Source: Candidatus Obscuribacterales bacterium (GTDB lineage Bacteria; Cyanobacteriota; Vampirovibrionia; Obscuribacterales; Obscuribacteraceae). From it: 38,308 nucleotides of DNA. How positions within the stretch are numbered: position 1 is the first letter of the stretch; each line of letters opens with the position of its first letter. Where the stretch lies: assembly GCA_021732565.1 (NCBI GenBank), contig JAKFUT010000116.1, forward strand, positions 1 to 38,308. The letters are read 5' to 3'. Below the pieces are notes generated by a model, which had not been told where the DNA came from, searched no databases, and saw only the letters and a list, made by a program, of their open reading frames with translations. A program made the translations under genes and the position numbers. Shown in pieces: positions 26,527 through 34,381 of the stretch.

Positions 26527-26709
26527 GCAAACCGCTCTGGATCAGTCTAAGACTCAATGTTTCCTTTAGCATTGGGTGTCAGTCACTCACGCAAAACTCT
26601 GTTAACATCAAAAATAGTTCCGATGCTATTGAACAAGGCCCAGTCCAGCATTGTTTTGCGGCACGTTCGTTTTCGAGCACTACTTCGGCTAGTGCAGAGG
26701 TAATTTGAA

Positions 26710-27249
26710 ATGAGTTTGATTGAAATGAAAGTGGGATTAGTAGGCACCGACGAACAAGGAACTCCGTTGGTCCTTCTCTATGACCGATCGATGACAAAAG
26801 CCCTGCCCCTGTGGATGGGCGCGGCGGGCGCGCAAGCAATTGCGCAGGCTATACAGAAGCAAAATATTGTGCGTCCAAAAACTCATCAGCTTTTCCTGAC
26901 ACTGGCAGCAAAATTCAACTATGAAATCAAGCATGTTCTGGTTGATACTATCTCGGACGGCATCTTTTTGGCAAAGGTCGTGCTGGGACCAGCGAGCGAT
27001 GATGAGCAAAATTCGGGTGCCGTCGGCGCAACGTTAGACATAGACGCACGTCCTTCTGATGCCATTGCACTGGCAACGTTTGCTGGAGTTCCTGTACTTG
27101 TTTCTGATACGATCATGGAATCAGCCGGGCTGCAGATAAACGCAAACCATAAGATTGAGAACGACGACTTTAAGCGATTTTTGAATGGAGTGAAGGCATC
27201 AGATTTTAAGCTGGATACCCCTGTTGAACTTCCGCCGGACGAAGAATGA
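26710..27249 (+). CDS. Bifunctional nuclease family protein (DUF151)
   Basis: A 179-residue protein of normal length. The DUF151/BFN pattern is clear: VGTDEQGTPLVLLYDRSMTK, then LPLWMGAAGAQAIAQAI, H60 region LFLTLAAKFNYEIKHVLV, and the signature DARPSDAIALATFAGVPVLV. Family members have been described as combined DNase/RNase enzymes in plants and bacteria; the substrate here is unknown. A short low-homology tail (about 145-179) follows the domain. The AGAGG ribosome site is about 12 bases before ATG. A membrane protein follows 64 bases downstream. Confidence 0.93.
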   Translation: MSLIEMKVGLVGTDEQGTPLVLLYDRSMTKALPLWMGAAGAQAIAQAIQKQNIVRPKTHQLFLTLAAKFNYEIKHVLVDTISDGIFLAKVVLGPASDDEQNSGAVGATLDIDARPSDAIALATFAGVPVLVSDTIMESAGLQINANHKIENDDFKRFLNGVKASDFKLDTPVELPPDEE

Positions 27250-27313
27250 TTTTGGTAATAATCGCTGACTGATTCTTCGCACCTTCTTAACCGAAAGGTG
27301 GGAAGATCGAAGT

Positions 27314-27853
27314 ATGAATATTCGAGAGTTAAGCGAGTACGAGTCTTTTCCAAGCGATCATGTCATCGTAAATGATGTGCCCGGGGTCTGGTTACTTTCA
27401 CCCTTTTTCATCGGAATTGGACTTCTGTTCATTTTCATGCCCTTCGTGGCTGAGAATAGAAACGAAGTACCTGTCTGGGTTTCCGCTCTGTCAGTCATTA
27501 TGGGTATGATAGCTGCGCTCAGCGGCTTTGGATTGTTTAAAGCTTTCCACCGGATCCGGGTTGTCTGCTCGCCACTACGATGCGAAATTCGTATCGAAAG
27601 ATTCGGTTTCCGTCGCCGATCCATTGAAGTATACGAATACAAACAAGTTGATCAGGCGGTTCTTGCGGACCACAAGGACTCGGATGGTGACAAAGTCTAC
27701 AGTGTAGAGCTTCGTCTAATTTCCGGAAAGAAAATACCGCTTGTTTCTTCAACCACACTAAGCAAGAAGCAAGGCGAGAAGGAAGCCTCGAAGATTAATT
27801 TGGCGCTGCATAAAGCGGGGATTCCTTCCCGAATTACTCGAACGAATAAATGA
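27314..27853 (+). CDS. Two-helix membrane protein of unknown function
   Basis: A 179-residue protein with two membrane helices (about 22-44 and 53-77) linked by a short loop, followed by a basic, beta-rich cytoplasmic domain (about 80-178). The arrangement, a membrane hairpin followed by strands such as CEIRIERFGFRRRSIEVYEY and VYSVELRLISGKKIPLVSS, resembles small PH-like membrane proteins, but I cannot name it. A GGTGGGAAG site precedes the ATG. It follows the nuclease gene on the same strand. Confidence 0.7.
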   Translation: MNIRELSEYESFPSDHVIVNDVPGVWLLSPFFIGIGLLFIFMPFVAENRNEVPVWVSALSVIMGMIAALSGFGLFKAFHRIRVVCSPLRCEIRIERFGFRRRSIEVYEYKQVDQAVLADHKDSDGDKVYSVELRLISGKKIPLVSSTTLSKKQGEKEASKINLALHKAGIPSRITRTNK

Positions 27854-28073
27854 ATGGGCGAAAGAGGTGTCGGCAGCGGCTCGTCGAAACACAATCGCGA
27901 TTTGATTGGGAGAAATACCAGGGAACAAGGTATAACCGGCTTGTCTCGACTGCGCCACAAAGAGATAATGGCAAGTCTGGAAAGGTTGCGTAGAATGAGA
28001 GATTCCAACCGTTGGCTTCAGTTAGGTTTCCGCAGTTAGTCGCTCGCTACAGTCATAATCAGTAGGTGCATAA

Positions 28074-28787
28074 TTGTATAAGACAAACGCATTTTGCTTA
28101 CAGCTACTTCTCTCGATGCTGCTCTTGTCCTCGTGCGGTGGGGGGGAGCGAAAGAACGATGCTGCGTCCACCGAGCGATTCGGGAAACCTTCGCAGATTA
28201 GTCAGTCGACGGTAAGCCCGGCTCCTGCACCAGTAGCTGTTGCCCCTGTCTCGCCCATGCAACCACCGCAACCGGGGCAACCGCCACAAAAGCCCGAGCG
28301 ATCGGTTTCTACGGTGCCGGCTGTAGCAGGCGGATCCCCGGGAACAAATCCACTTCCCTTCAATCAACCTTTTCGGCTTGCGGATAAAGAATATCAATTC
28401 ATGGCCGCCCGTGGCAAAGATTTCGTCGGACTTGAGACCCGACCTGCGATGCGTCCCAACCCGGGCAATTCTTATTTCCTGGTGCGATATCAAGTAATCA
28501 GTCATAGCCCCGGAATGATCGCTGTGCCGAACGTGCTGGCGGTCCATTTGATCAACAGATCTACCAATCAAGTTACTGATGTGGATGCTGCTGCAACGAA
28601 CGCGAATGTGGTATCAGGCGCTGCAACAGGAATGCCCGACGTACTTGAGTTAGAATCCGAAAGACCTCAGATTCAAACTTTGGCGTTCCAAGTACCGAGT
28701 AAGATCAACGCCAATGAGATGGCGATTTTGGTTACTGAGCCGAAGGCTCCCGCGAAAGTGTTTCAGTTAGTTCAAATGGCTAACTAG
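28074..28787 (+). CDS. Lipoprotein with DUF4352-like domain
   Basis: A 237-residue protein starting at TTG 28074 (no ATG upstream of the signal region), with a hydrophobic core and a lipobox LLSS-C at C21, so it should be lipid-anchored. A Pro/Ala-rich linker (about 40-95) leads to a beta-sandwich-like domain (about 100-235) with FRLADKEYQFMAARG and NSYFLVRYQVISHSPGMIAV. This is the pattern of DUF4352/telokin-like extracytoplasmic domains, in which an NxYLVV-type strand follows the first beta turn. Function of the domain is unknown. Confidence 0.75.
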   Translation: MYKTNAFCLQLLLSMLLLSSCGGGERKNDAASTERFGKPSQISQSTVSPAPAPVAVAPVSPMQPPQPGQPPQKPERSVSTVPAVAGGSPGTNPLPFNQPFRLADKEYQFMAARGKDFVGLETRPAMRPNPGNSYFLVRYQVISHSPGMIAVPNVLAVHLINRSTNQVTDVDAAATNANVVSGAATGMPDVLELESERPQIQTLAFQVPSKINANEMAILVTEPKAPAKVFQLVQMAN

Positions 28788-28877
28788 TTCGGTTGGAGTG
28801 TAAGCGCTCGCTGCGGCTCCTCCGTCGCCTCGTCCGCGGTAGCCGCTCGTTTCGCGCCAGAACGCGCTCAACTCGCT

Positions 28878-29060
28878 TCAAGCCGTAAGCGCTCCTAAGG
28901 AACTATCATTATCGAGAGAGGCCTGCCGGCCCGGGTTGCGAAAATCAGGCAATCTCCTACGCGGGATCAACACGAGGTAAATCGTTGTTGTCACCAATGT
29001 AATGGTCACAGGAACCCAGAGCCAAACTCCTTGCGGCTCTCTGTCAATGTTGAGTATCAT
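28878..29060 (-). CDS. Possible small single-span membrane protein
   Basis: A 60-residue frame whose ATG lies inside the end of the metallophosphoesterase gene (17-base overlap). One hydrophobic segment (about 13-32, VWLWVPVTITLVTTTIYLVL) is followed by a basic stretch (PRRRLPDFR), giving an N-out/C-in topology by the positive-inside rule. The overlap suggests coupling. There is no good ribosome site. Confidence 0.45.
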   Translation of the reverse strand: MILNIDREPQGVWLWVPVTITLVTTTIYLVLIPRRRLPDFRNPGRQASLDNDSSLGALTA

Positions 29061-29745
29061 CCACTACTTTCATAGTGGATGAATCGATTTCAACTACAAT
29101 CGGCTTGTTAACAGGTCGGTAAGATTCATCCAAATTGGCGGCGTTAATAAACAGGGTTGACGCAGTTTGCTCATATCCGTAAGAGTGATGTATATGCCCA
29201 AAACAATGAAGTCGAGGGCGAACGAAGTCGACTCTCATACGTAGGAGTTCGCATCCAACATTGTGATCTAGTGGAGTTCGGTCCAGAATTTTGTGTGGCG
29301 GTCCATGAGTAATCAGAACATCAATGTGCTCTGGAATTATCGTCCAAACATTTTTCTGCTCTCGTGATGGAAAGACTCTCTTCGTCCATTCGGGGAGATT
29401 AAACAGCTGCGGTGGTGGGTGATGCAACAGTCGGTTCCGCCAGGGGCTGCCGAAAAATTTCAGCCCTCCTAGTTCTATCTCCGTATCCTCAAGGTAATTT
29501 ATGGTGCGATCAAACATTCGTTGTGCGTTGCCTTCGCTATTCAGCAGTAGGTGATCATGGTTGCCTGCCACCAGAAGCTTGAACTGGTGGGGTAGTTGAG
29601 CGAACTGTCGGTTAAACCGTTCCAACTCTTCCACTGAACCATTTCTGGAGAAATCACCACAGTGAATGAGAATGTCTCCAGCCGGCACCACGATCTGATT
29701 GAGTTGATCGTGCGTATCGCTGATGATGACTAACCTGACCGTCAT
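29044..29745 (-). CDS. Calcineurin-like metallophosphoesterase (MPPED-like)
   Basis: A 233-residue protein from ATG 29745. The frame is open to 30018 but the extra residues are not phosphoesterase-like, so the ATG directly before the first metal motif is chosen. All family motifs are present: SDTHD at the start, HCGDFSRNG, VAGNHDH, a histidine in LITHGPPHK and the closing FGHIHHSYG. The strings PAGDILIHCGDFS and LPHQFKLLVAGNHD resemble the MPPED/239FB branch, a group of cytoplasmic two-metal phosphodiesterases. The natural substrate is unknown. It is followed by a small membrane ORF. Confidence 0.9.
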   Translation of the reverse strand: MTVRLVIISDTHDQLNQIVVPAGDILIHCGDFSRNGSVEELERFNRQFAQLPHQFKLLVAGNHDHLLLNSEGNAQRMFDRTINYLEDTEIELGGLKFFGSPWRNRLLHHPPPQLFNLPEWTKRVFPSREQKNVWTIIPEHIDVLITHGPPHKILDRTPLDHNVGCELLRMRVDFVRPRLHCFGHIHHSYGYEQTASTLFINAANLDESYRPVNKPIVVEIDSSTMKVVDDTQH

Positions 29746-30134
29746 GTTGAGTACTCGTTGGATGGAGGTCACTCGCTCGATTTGAATGTTATCTTTGTTA
29801 GATAAAAAAAACCAAGATAACTGAGATTCTGACGTGAATCTTGCCAACGAGGCGAGAGTGTGTCTACCTCTACATTCCCAATGTACGGCGACGTATAAAT
29901 GTTTGGCTGGTATATAGGCGCCTGAAGTAATTATTGTGCTATCGGACTGATTCAGACAATTCACACGAAGGTACGCCTTTCTGTAGCGCCTCCGAACGTG
30001 AAGGGTGGAATTACCCACGTCGTGACTCCGAACGTGAAGGTGGCGGGATTACGTCCACCTGCCTCACGTCCGGGAGGTCTCGCTCATGGTTCAGATTTAC
30101 ATCCGGAATATTTTGCGGTGTACGAAACGTAAAC
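29746..30134. other. Intergenic region with imperfect direct repeat
   Basis: About 390 bases between two minus-strand genes. TCCGAACGTGAAGG occurs at 29991-30004 and again at 30027-30040, with further similarity on the right side of each copy (GGTGGAATTACC and TGGCGGGATTACG). Such a pair may be operator-like, but I see no promoter boxes. No gene is supported here. Confidence 0.5.
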
Positions 30135-31280
30135 CTACATCGCCGGCAAGAATGGCTTGCGAGGATCTCCATCTCTGCGTTGGATTCTTTGAATGACGAA
30201 ATGGTTCGGCAACAGCTCGCATCCCAATCGTCCTGCTAAACCAGCTGTAGTCATCGCTATACCAATCGGGCGGAGGCGCGGAGAGAAGTAACTTGCTGCG
30301 CACAATGCAGTACCTCCCACAGAAAAGGCGTCAGCTGCAAGTGCGGCTGCATAGTAGGTCCTGTCGAGGTTGTTGGTGCTTCCATGAAATCCGCTCAAAT
30401 CTGTCATCGTTCGGTAACCGACTCCCGGTGCCAGCATCATTAGCGATGGAGGCCCCATCCTCGAGGCCACCGCTGCCAGGCCGAGGACTGTACCAGCTCC
30501 AACGACGGTGGTTTCGGCTGCTATTCCGGGAGCGCGTTCCCAGTCTCTAACATATTTTTGCAGGCCGTTTTCATAGCCGCTAGTTACTACGAATTTCGAT
30601 TCTTCGGGCTTTCGGCCCAATAGTTCGATGACTTTTTCCACAGGAATTGCATACGCGTTTGACCAGTTGCCGAGCACTGTTACTCCCACAACTTCTCCAT
30701 TATTGGCGATGACCGGGCCACCAGACATCCCGTATGAGACATCTTTGCTGAGTTCAAGAAGTGGTCTGTTGGCAAACAAGAGCGCATCACTTAGTTCCTT
30801 CGTGCTCGTCGCCACGCTAACTGCAGGATGGCGCCCAAACAGACTTCGATAATCCTCTTGTTTTATTTCTCTTTTAAACTCGACCCCGGATTGCACTAGC
30901 TCTTTGCCAGGTCGACCAACCGCAGTGATTGGTTGTTCGGCCACTGGCGGTGCCTTTGCAAGTGAAAGCGGCTTGTTCGTTGATGGAGGTGAATCAACAA
31001 ATTCCATTACCGCAAGATCGTTGATATCGTCAATTTGAACATTCTTTCCAACTCGATATCGTTTGCCGTCAATTGCCGCAAAAATCTCGCTGTTGCCGCT
31101 GATTACGTGCAAGCTGGTAACGATTTTTCCGTCAGGTGATCGAAAGCCGGTGCCACCACCTCTGTCTGTCTCTATCTGAAAAATATGGCTGGAGTATTCT
31201 TCGGCGAGTTTTCGGCTTCCGTCCGATGGCGTGTTTCTCTCAGTCGGAGCTGCTGTCCGATCGCTTGAACTTATTGGCAT
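30135..31280 (-). CDS. Trypsin-like serine protease with hydrophobic C-terminal segments
   Basis: A 381-residue protein. The S1-type catalytic triad is visible: H58 in VTSLHVI, D88 in INDLAVME and S186 in YGMSGGPV, with the oxyanion glycines after it. GGGTGF before the His motif is typical of DegP/HtrA-like folds. No signal peptide is seen and the first 25 residues are polar. No PDZ domain follows; instead the C-terminal third (about 255-365) has two Ala/Gly-rich hydrophobic stretches (for example TTVVGAGTVLGLAAVAS) that could insert in a membrane. The role is unknown. The usual GNSGG box has Met in place of Asn, which is tolerated in the family. Confidence 0.88.
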   Translation of the reverse strand: MPISSSDRTAAPTERNTPSDGSRKLAEEYSSHIFQIETDRGGGTGFRSPDGKIVTSLHVISGNSEIFAAIDGKRYRVGKNVQIDDINDLAVMEFVDSPPSTNKPLSLAKAPPVAEQPITAVGRPGKELVQSGVEFKREIKQEDYRSLFGRHPAVSVATSTKELSDALLFANRPLLELSKDVSYGMSGGPVIANNGEVVGVTVLGNWSNAYAIPVEKVIELLGRKPEESKFVVTSGYENGLQKYVRDWERAPGIAAETTVVGAGTVLGLAAVASRMGPPSLMMLAPGVGYRTMTDLSGFHGSTNNLDRTYYAAALAADAFSVGGTALCAASYFSPRLRPIGIAMTTAGLAGRLGCELLPNHFVIQRIQRRDGDPRKPFLPAM

Positions 31281-31694
31281 TGAATGATCCTCAACGAGTG
31301 CTAGACGTGCCCTACATCTGCCACCAGTGAAGCTTCCTGTACCAAGCTATGCGAGGACTGAGCACTACTGGACATCGAACCACCGGAAGGTAACATTACT
31401 TCATGCAGACAGCCCGCACGTCGAACAAGAGTGATGACAAAGGTCATGGCGATAGCATTACGAATTACACGTTCGCGCGGCTGTTCGAACGAGTATAATC
31501 GACCGGCTCGGCAAGGCTAGCCCCGACCACCTATCGGGCTGCAAGACACGCAAGTGTTGCGAAAGACTGGTTGCGAGCGATAGCGAACTGAACCAGAACT
31601 GACAGCACATTTGCAAACCTCAAGTAACGGGGGAATATAGCGCAACGTTGTAGAAGAACGCTCCCAATTCGCCGACACGGAACCCTGAGGATAC
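31281..31694. other. Intergenic region
   Basis: About 410 bases. Short frames exist on both strands (for example a 31-codon frame at 31403-31498), but none has protein-like features. It should contain the protease promoter. No terminator or repeat seen. Confidence 0.4.
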
Positions 31695-31820
31695 ATGAAA
31701 TTGAATAATCTCAAGAAGGATCGATTGATAAGCCGTGCGTCGGTAATTGTCCAGGGTATTCTAGTAACAACTGCCATATCAACTGCTCTTCTCATTATTT
31801 TTCGGTGGAGTGCAGGTTAG
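31695..31820 (+). CDS. Small single-span membrane protein, 41 residues
   Basis: ATG at 31695 has a good ribosome site (GAGGA, 4 bases before). The 41-residue product has a basic N-terminus (MKLNNLKKDRLISR), one hydrophobic helix (about 15-37, SVIVQGILVTTAISTALLII) and a short FRWSAG end. The positive N-terminus predicts an N-in topology. It lies next to the HicAB pair on the opposite strand. The size and shape are like type I toxins or small membrane regulators, but no antisense RNA promoter was identified. Confidence 0.5.
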   Translation: MKLNNLKKDRLISRASVIVQGILVTTAISTALLIIFRWSAG

Positions 31821-31840
31821 CACCACTTTGTAGTTTGAGA

Positions 31841-32053
31841 TCAACCTTCAAGGTCCACGTATTGACACGTTGTTGTCGGAACGGGTACTCCCAGCCCCTC
31901 TCGTTCAAGTTCTTCTAGATGGAGCTTCATTGCTTCTCTAATATGTGTCTCAACTTCCCCGGGCGACGACCCCGTGGCCACGCATCCGGGCAGATCGGGC
32001 ACGTAAGCTGAATAGTTCTGATTTGCTTTTTCAATAATCACTGCGAAACGCAT
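31841..32053 (-). CDS. hicB: HicB-family antitoxin
   Basis: A 70-residue protein with the HicB signature: FAVIIEKANQNYSAYVPDLP, then GCVATGSSPGEVETHIREAM, then HLEELEREG. This is the partial RNase H-like fold that blocks HicA. No DNA-binding domain follows, as in the short HicB class, so autoregulation may need another factor. Its ATG overlaps the toxin stop by one base (TGATG), so expression is coupled. The order toxin then antitoxin is usual for hicAB. Confidence 0.92.
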   Translation of the reverse strand: MRFAVIIEKANQNYSAYVPDLPGCVATGSSPGEVETHIREAMKLHLEELEREGLGVPVPTTTCQYVDLEG

Positions 32054-32247
32054 CAGCCGTTATCCTCAATTTGTGCTTGTTTCCAGATACTCTTCAATGT
32101 TCCAATAGCCATGTCGTCGGACATCTTGCCTGAAATAGTGACACATCCCTTCTTTGTTCCATGCTTGAATTGGCGATGGCTGCCAACTGTTCGAGCGAGA
32201 TACCAACCGTCGTTCCTGAGCCGATCAATTACATCTCGAACCTTCAT
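32053..32247 (-). CDS. hicA: HicA-family mRNA interferase toxin
   Basis: A 64-residue protein from ATG 32247, which has a GAGGGCGG ribosome site and begins MKVRDVIDRLRNDGWYLART, the family's normal N-terminus; the longer frame to 32289 is not used. The double-stranded-RNA-binding-like fold is shown by GWYLARTVGSHRQFKH with the catalytic His in GSH, followed by GCVTISGKMSDDMAIGTLKS. HicA cleaves mRNA and is neutralised by the HicB encoded directly downstream. It appears intact. Confidence 0.92.
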   Translation of the reverse strand: MKVRDVIDRLRNDGWYLARTVGSHRQFKHGTKKGCVTISGKMSDDMAIGTLKSIWKQAQIEDNG

Positions 32248-32587
32248 CAACCCGCCCTCATCATCTATTACCATAAACGCAAAAACCATGCAAAGGGTTC
32301 AATGAATTTCAGGCGACTTTGATTAAATCTAGTTGTCCAAGAAGGGAATCCAATACACACCACATTTAGCCCGATGGTTGCGACAGCACCTTTGGTGCGC
32401 GTAACACCGGAAGAACGGTGCGTCTCCTCTGTGGCGAAGACAAGAATGCCCCAGAAGGTTAAGCTAGTGTCCTGGCCCACGAAGGCCACCTGATGTTACA
32501 GCCATATTCGTCGCTAGTAGTAATGACAAGCCTCGATGAGACGTCCAGACTAAACGTCCCTTCTGGACGTAGGGCAGACAACCTGGA
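32248..32587. other. Intergenic region upstream of hicAB and downstream of the vapC remnant
   Basis: About 340 bases. It should hold the hicA promoter. It contains the inverted repeat at 32541-32570. No gene is supported. Confidence 0.4.
32541..32570. repeat. 9-bp inverted repeat after the vapC remnant
   Basis: ACGTCCAGA (32541-32549) is the exact inverse complement of TCTGGACGT (32562-32570). It lies 18 bases beyond the ancestral vapC stop. No T run follows on the minus strand, so it may be a degraded terminator or an operator. Confidence 0.6.
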
Positions 32588-33006
32588 TCAAGCACTCCAA
32601 TCTTGAACGGCCAAATCCTTAAAGTGTTGAAAATCTGCAAAATTGAATGAAACGAGAATCAGCTGATTAACTTTGGCTACTGCCGCTATTTGTCCGTAGA
32701 CAAATGCAGGAGTTCGTCCCGTCTTTGTCAGTCTTGCTCGCTCTTCCGCATGCCAACGAGCAGCTGTTCTTCGTACGGAAGTATTGGCATAGTCGGCTCA
32801 ACCACTTCAAAGAGATAGCGTTCTATTAGTTGACGTTTGGATGACAGAGGTAGCCGTTGAACTCCAAACAGCAATTCATGCCAGACAGGCGAAGGCAGAG
32901 CGATGCGATCCTGGTATCGGCGTAATTTTGCCAGCACCTTCTTGTTCGGCACTGGACGCAATGGTTCTGAGATCACATTAGTGTCAAGAAGATAGGCGAG
33001 AGCCAT
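32588..33006 (-). pseudogene. vapC: vapC-like PIN-domain toxin, frameshifted
   Basis: ATG at 33006 opens a PIN domain (LAYLLDTNVISEPLRP, D8; VWHELLFG, E44). After Q81 the frame ends early at 32728. One base added at about 32763 restores the family's C-terminal half: AARWHAEERARLTKTGRTPA, then FVYGQIAAVAKVNQLILVS, then FNFADFQHFKDLAVQDW and a stop at 32588, giving about 133 residues, the usual VapC length. In the restored sequence the acidic residue expected in the FADGQIAA motif is Tyr, so a third active-site acid is lost even with the frame repaired. VapC toxins are RNases. The antitoxin stop overlaps the ATG (TGATG). Confidence 0.85.
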
Positions 33007-33283
33007 CACGGAATATCTCGTCCCGTGGTTTGATCGCGAACATCGCTCCAAATGTCTGCTTCAATATGATCTGCGGACAGATCCACATCGTTTTGGAAGG
33101 TGGAGTATGCATCCCAAAAACCTGCACTCCTTCGTTGCAGTCGCTCAAATTCATTCAACGACAACAATATCGCAACTGGTTGTCCGCGACGGGTAAGCTC
33201 TATCAGAGCTGCATCCTCCAGTTCATGCACGATGCTCGCCAGATTGTGCCTGGCTTCTGCGATAGAGTAACGCTTTTTGACAT
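33006..33283 (-). pseudogene. vapB: Phd/YefM-type antitoxin partner, start frameshifted
   Basis: The intact part reads RYSIAEARHNLASIVHELED, then AALIELTRRGQPVAILLSLN and EFERLQRR, the Phd/YefM fold, followed by a toxin-binding tail. No ATG, GTG or TTG lies in frame before the conserved N-terminus; the first in-frame GTG is at 33230, inside the fold. An ATG at 33283 is out of frame by one base: adding one A to the run of five A after it would give MSKKRYSIAEARHNLA, a normal family start. So this gene also carries a one-base deletion, in a homopolymer. A product from GTG 33230 would lack the DNA-binding start. Confidence 0.75.
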
Positions 33284-33471
33284 GCTTCGGAATTCCAATA
33301 TGATGGCTATCTATATGGCTATGATATCGTATCGGTTGCGCAGTGTTAATTTAGGAGAGTGCAATGGGCCGAGAAGGAGACATCTCGGCGAACTCCCTTC
33401 GATCTACAATGGTACAGACAAGCTTAAATCACGGATACTTCCGCCCATGAGGTCTCTGCGAAAATTTAGCA

Positions 33472-33493
33472 GTGCCGTGGAACAGCACGGCAC
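33472..33493 (-). terminator. Perfect hairpin downstream of the 82-residue protein gene
   Basis: GTGCCGTG (33472-33479) pairs with CACGGCAC (33486-33493) around a six-base loop. Read on the minus strand it follows the stop at 33535 by about 40 bases and is followed by TGCTAAATTTT, a weak T run. Confidence 0.55.
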
Positions 33494-33534
33494 ATGTTGA
33501 AGAACCCCTCGCCTGAGCCTCTCCTAAGCCAAAT

Positions 33535-33783
33535 TTACTTGTGAACCGGTAATGCTGAACTGTCCAGCAAAAGCACAGGGCTGTCATCTGCTTCAAGCGA
33601 AATGATCCACATATACAGCGGCAAATTGTTCGTTCCAGCGTTGGGATTAAAAATCGTTACAGTCTGATCGAGCTGCTTGCTCGATAGTTCTTGAAGTTGA
33701 GTCAACAGATCCCCGAAGGTGAATCCAGCATCCCTAATTTGTTTCATTGAGTTGCAGCGTCTCATTGAGGGAACCTGCAACAT
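33535..33783 (-). CDS. Small conserved-looking hypothetical protein
   Basis: An 82-residue frame; ATGs at 33783, 33765 and 33747 are all possible, and the shortest version (70 residues, MKQIRDAGFTFGDLLTQLQE) fits the fold best although no start has a clear ribosome site. The pattern TFGDLLTQLQELSSKQLDQTVTIF is familiar from small proteins of cyanobacteria and planctomycetes in which a helix pair precedes a strand. I cannot name a family. It stands alone on the minus strand. Confidence 0.6.
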   Translation of the reverse strand: MLQVPSMRRCNSMKQIRDAGFTFGDLLTQLQELSSKQLDQTVTIFNPNAGTNNLPLYMWIISLEADDSPVLLLDSSALPVHK

Positions 33784-34381
33784 TCTATTACACTCGGGGG
33801 TAGAGTGACACCGAAGGAATTGATCATTGCATCGCGAGCCGGTAATGCAGGCAAAGGACTTCGGTTTATAGTGGGCACCGACGGTGGTGCGTCGCCCGGG
33901 GCAGAATCGCCGTTCGTTATTGGATCCGCGAGTACAAGACCGTAATCGACTGTAGATTGAACCCTATCCGGCTGGCTCCGGTTGCGGAGAGAACCAGAGC
34001 ACCCCAATATCGTATTTCGCAGTCGGAACCTTTTCGTAAACAAAATAAATCATTCAGTGTTCCGTCTGCGAGTCCTTGAGCAGCATAGAGATCTCGTTTC
34101 TGTATATCTGTGAGCTATCGATCCGTTCGTAAAAATCCCCACATTAGACAATCAGAGACTCGGACAAGCCTGTCTTCGGGGTTATGATTCTAGTGTGCCC
34201 AATGATGCTTTCTGTGGTAGTTCGATTGTCGGCTGTGAGACTGAATGCTCAAGGTATATCGTGCCTGATACAGATTCACGGAAGCATTGCACTAGCCGGA
34301 TGAGTGTTAACTCGGCGAATCGTTGGGAGTAGGTACTCGCCGATGACAATTGTTCCCTAACCCGAGGGTGAGGCTTTCTCG
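33784..34381. other. Intergenic region before the SNF2 gene
   Basis: About 600 bases between divergent genes. Frames at 33762-34043 and 34182-34496 (both minus) lack protein-like features and ribosome sites. I see no RNA gene, repeat or clear promoter. The SNF2 ribosome site (GAGGGTGAGG) is at its right end. Confidence 0.45.

Noticed and set aside
28801-28895. TAAGCGCTC direct repeat pair in the gap after the lipoprotein gene
   Set aside because: Only nine bases are shared and no T run or further symmetry follows.
29746-30018. N-terminal extension of the metallophosphoesterase
   Set aside because: The extra 91 residues do not match the family, whose normal N-terminus begins at the first metal-binding motif just after ATG 29745.
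33364-33450. 28-codon plus-strand frame after an AGGAGAG box
   Set aside because: The ribosome site is good but the peptide has no features, and it lies upstream of a hairpin better explained by the minus-strand gene.
33030-33500. 156-residue plus-strand frame over the toxin-antitoxin genes
   Set aside because: It is antisense to the recognisable Phd/YefM antitoxin remnant and shows no family features.
33762-34043. 93-residue minus-strand frame upstream of the small hypothetical gene
   Set aside because: It overlaps the next gene start and shows no protein-like pattern.
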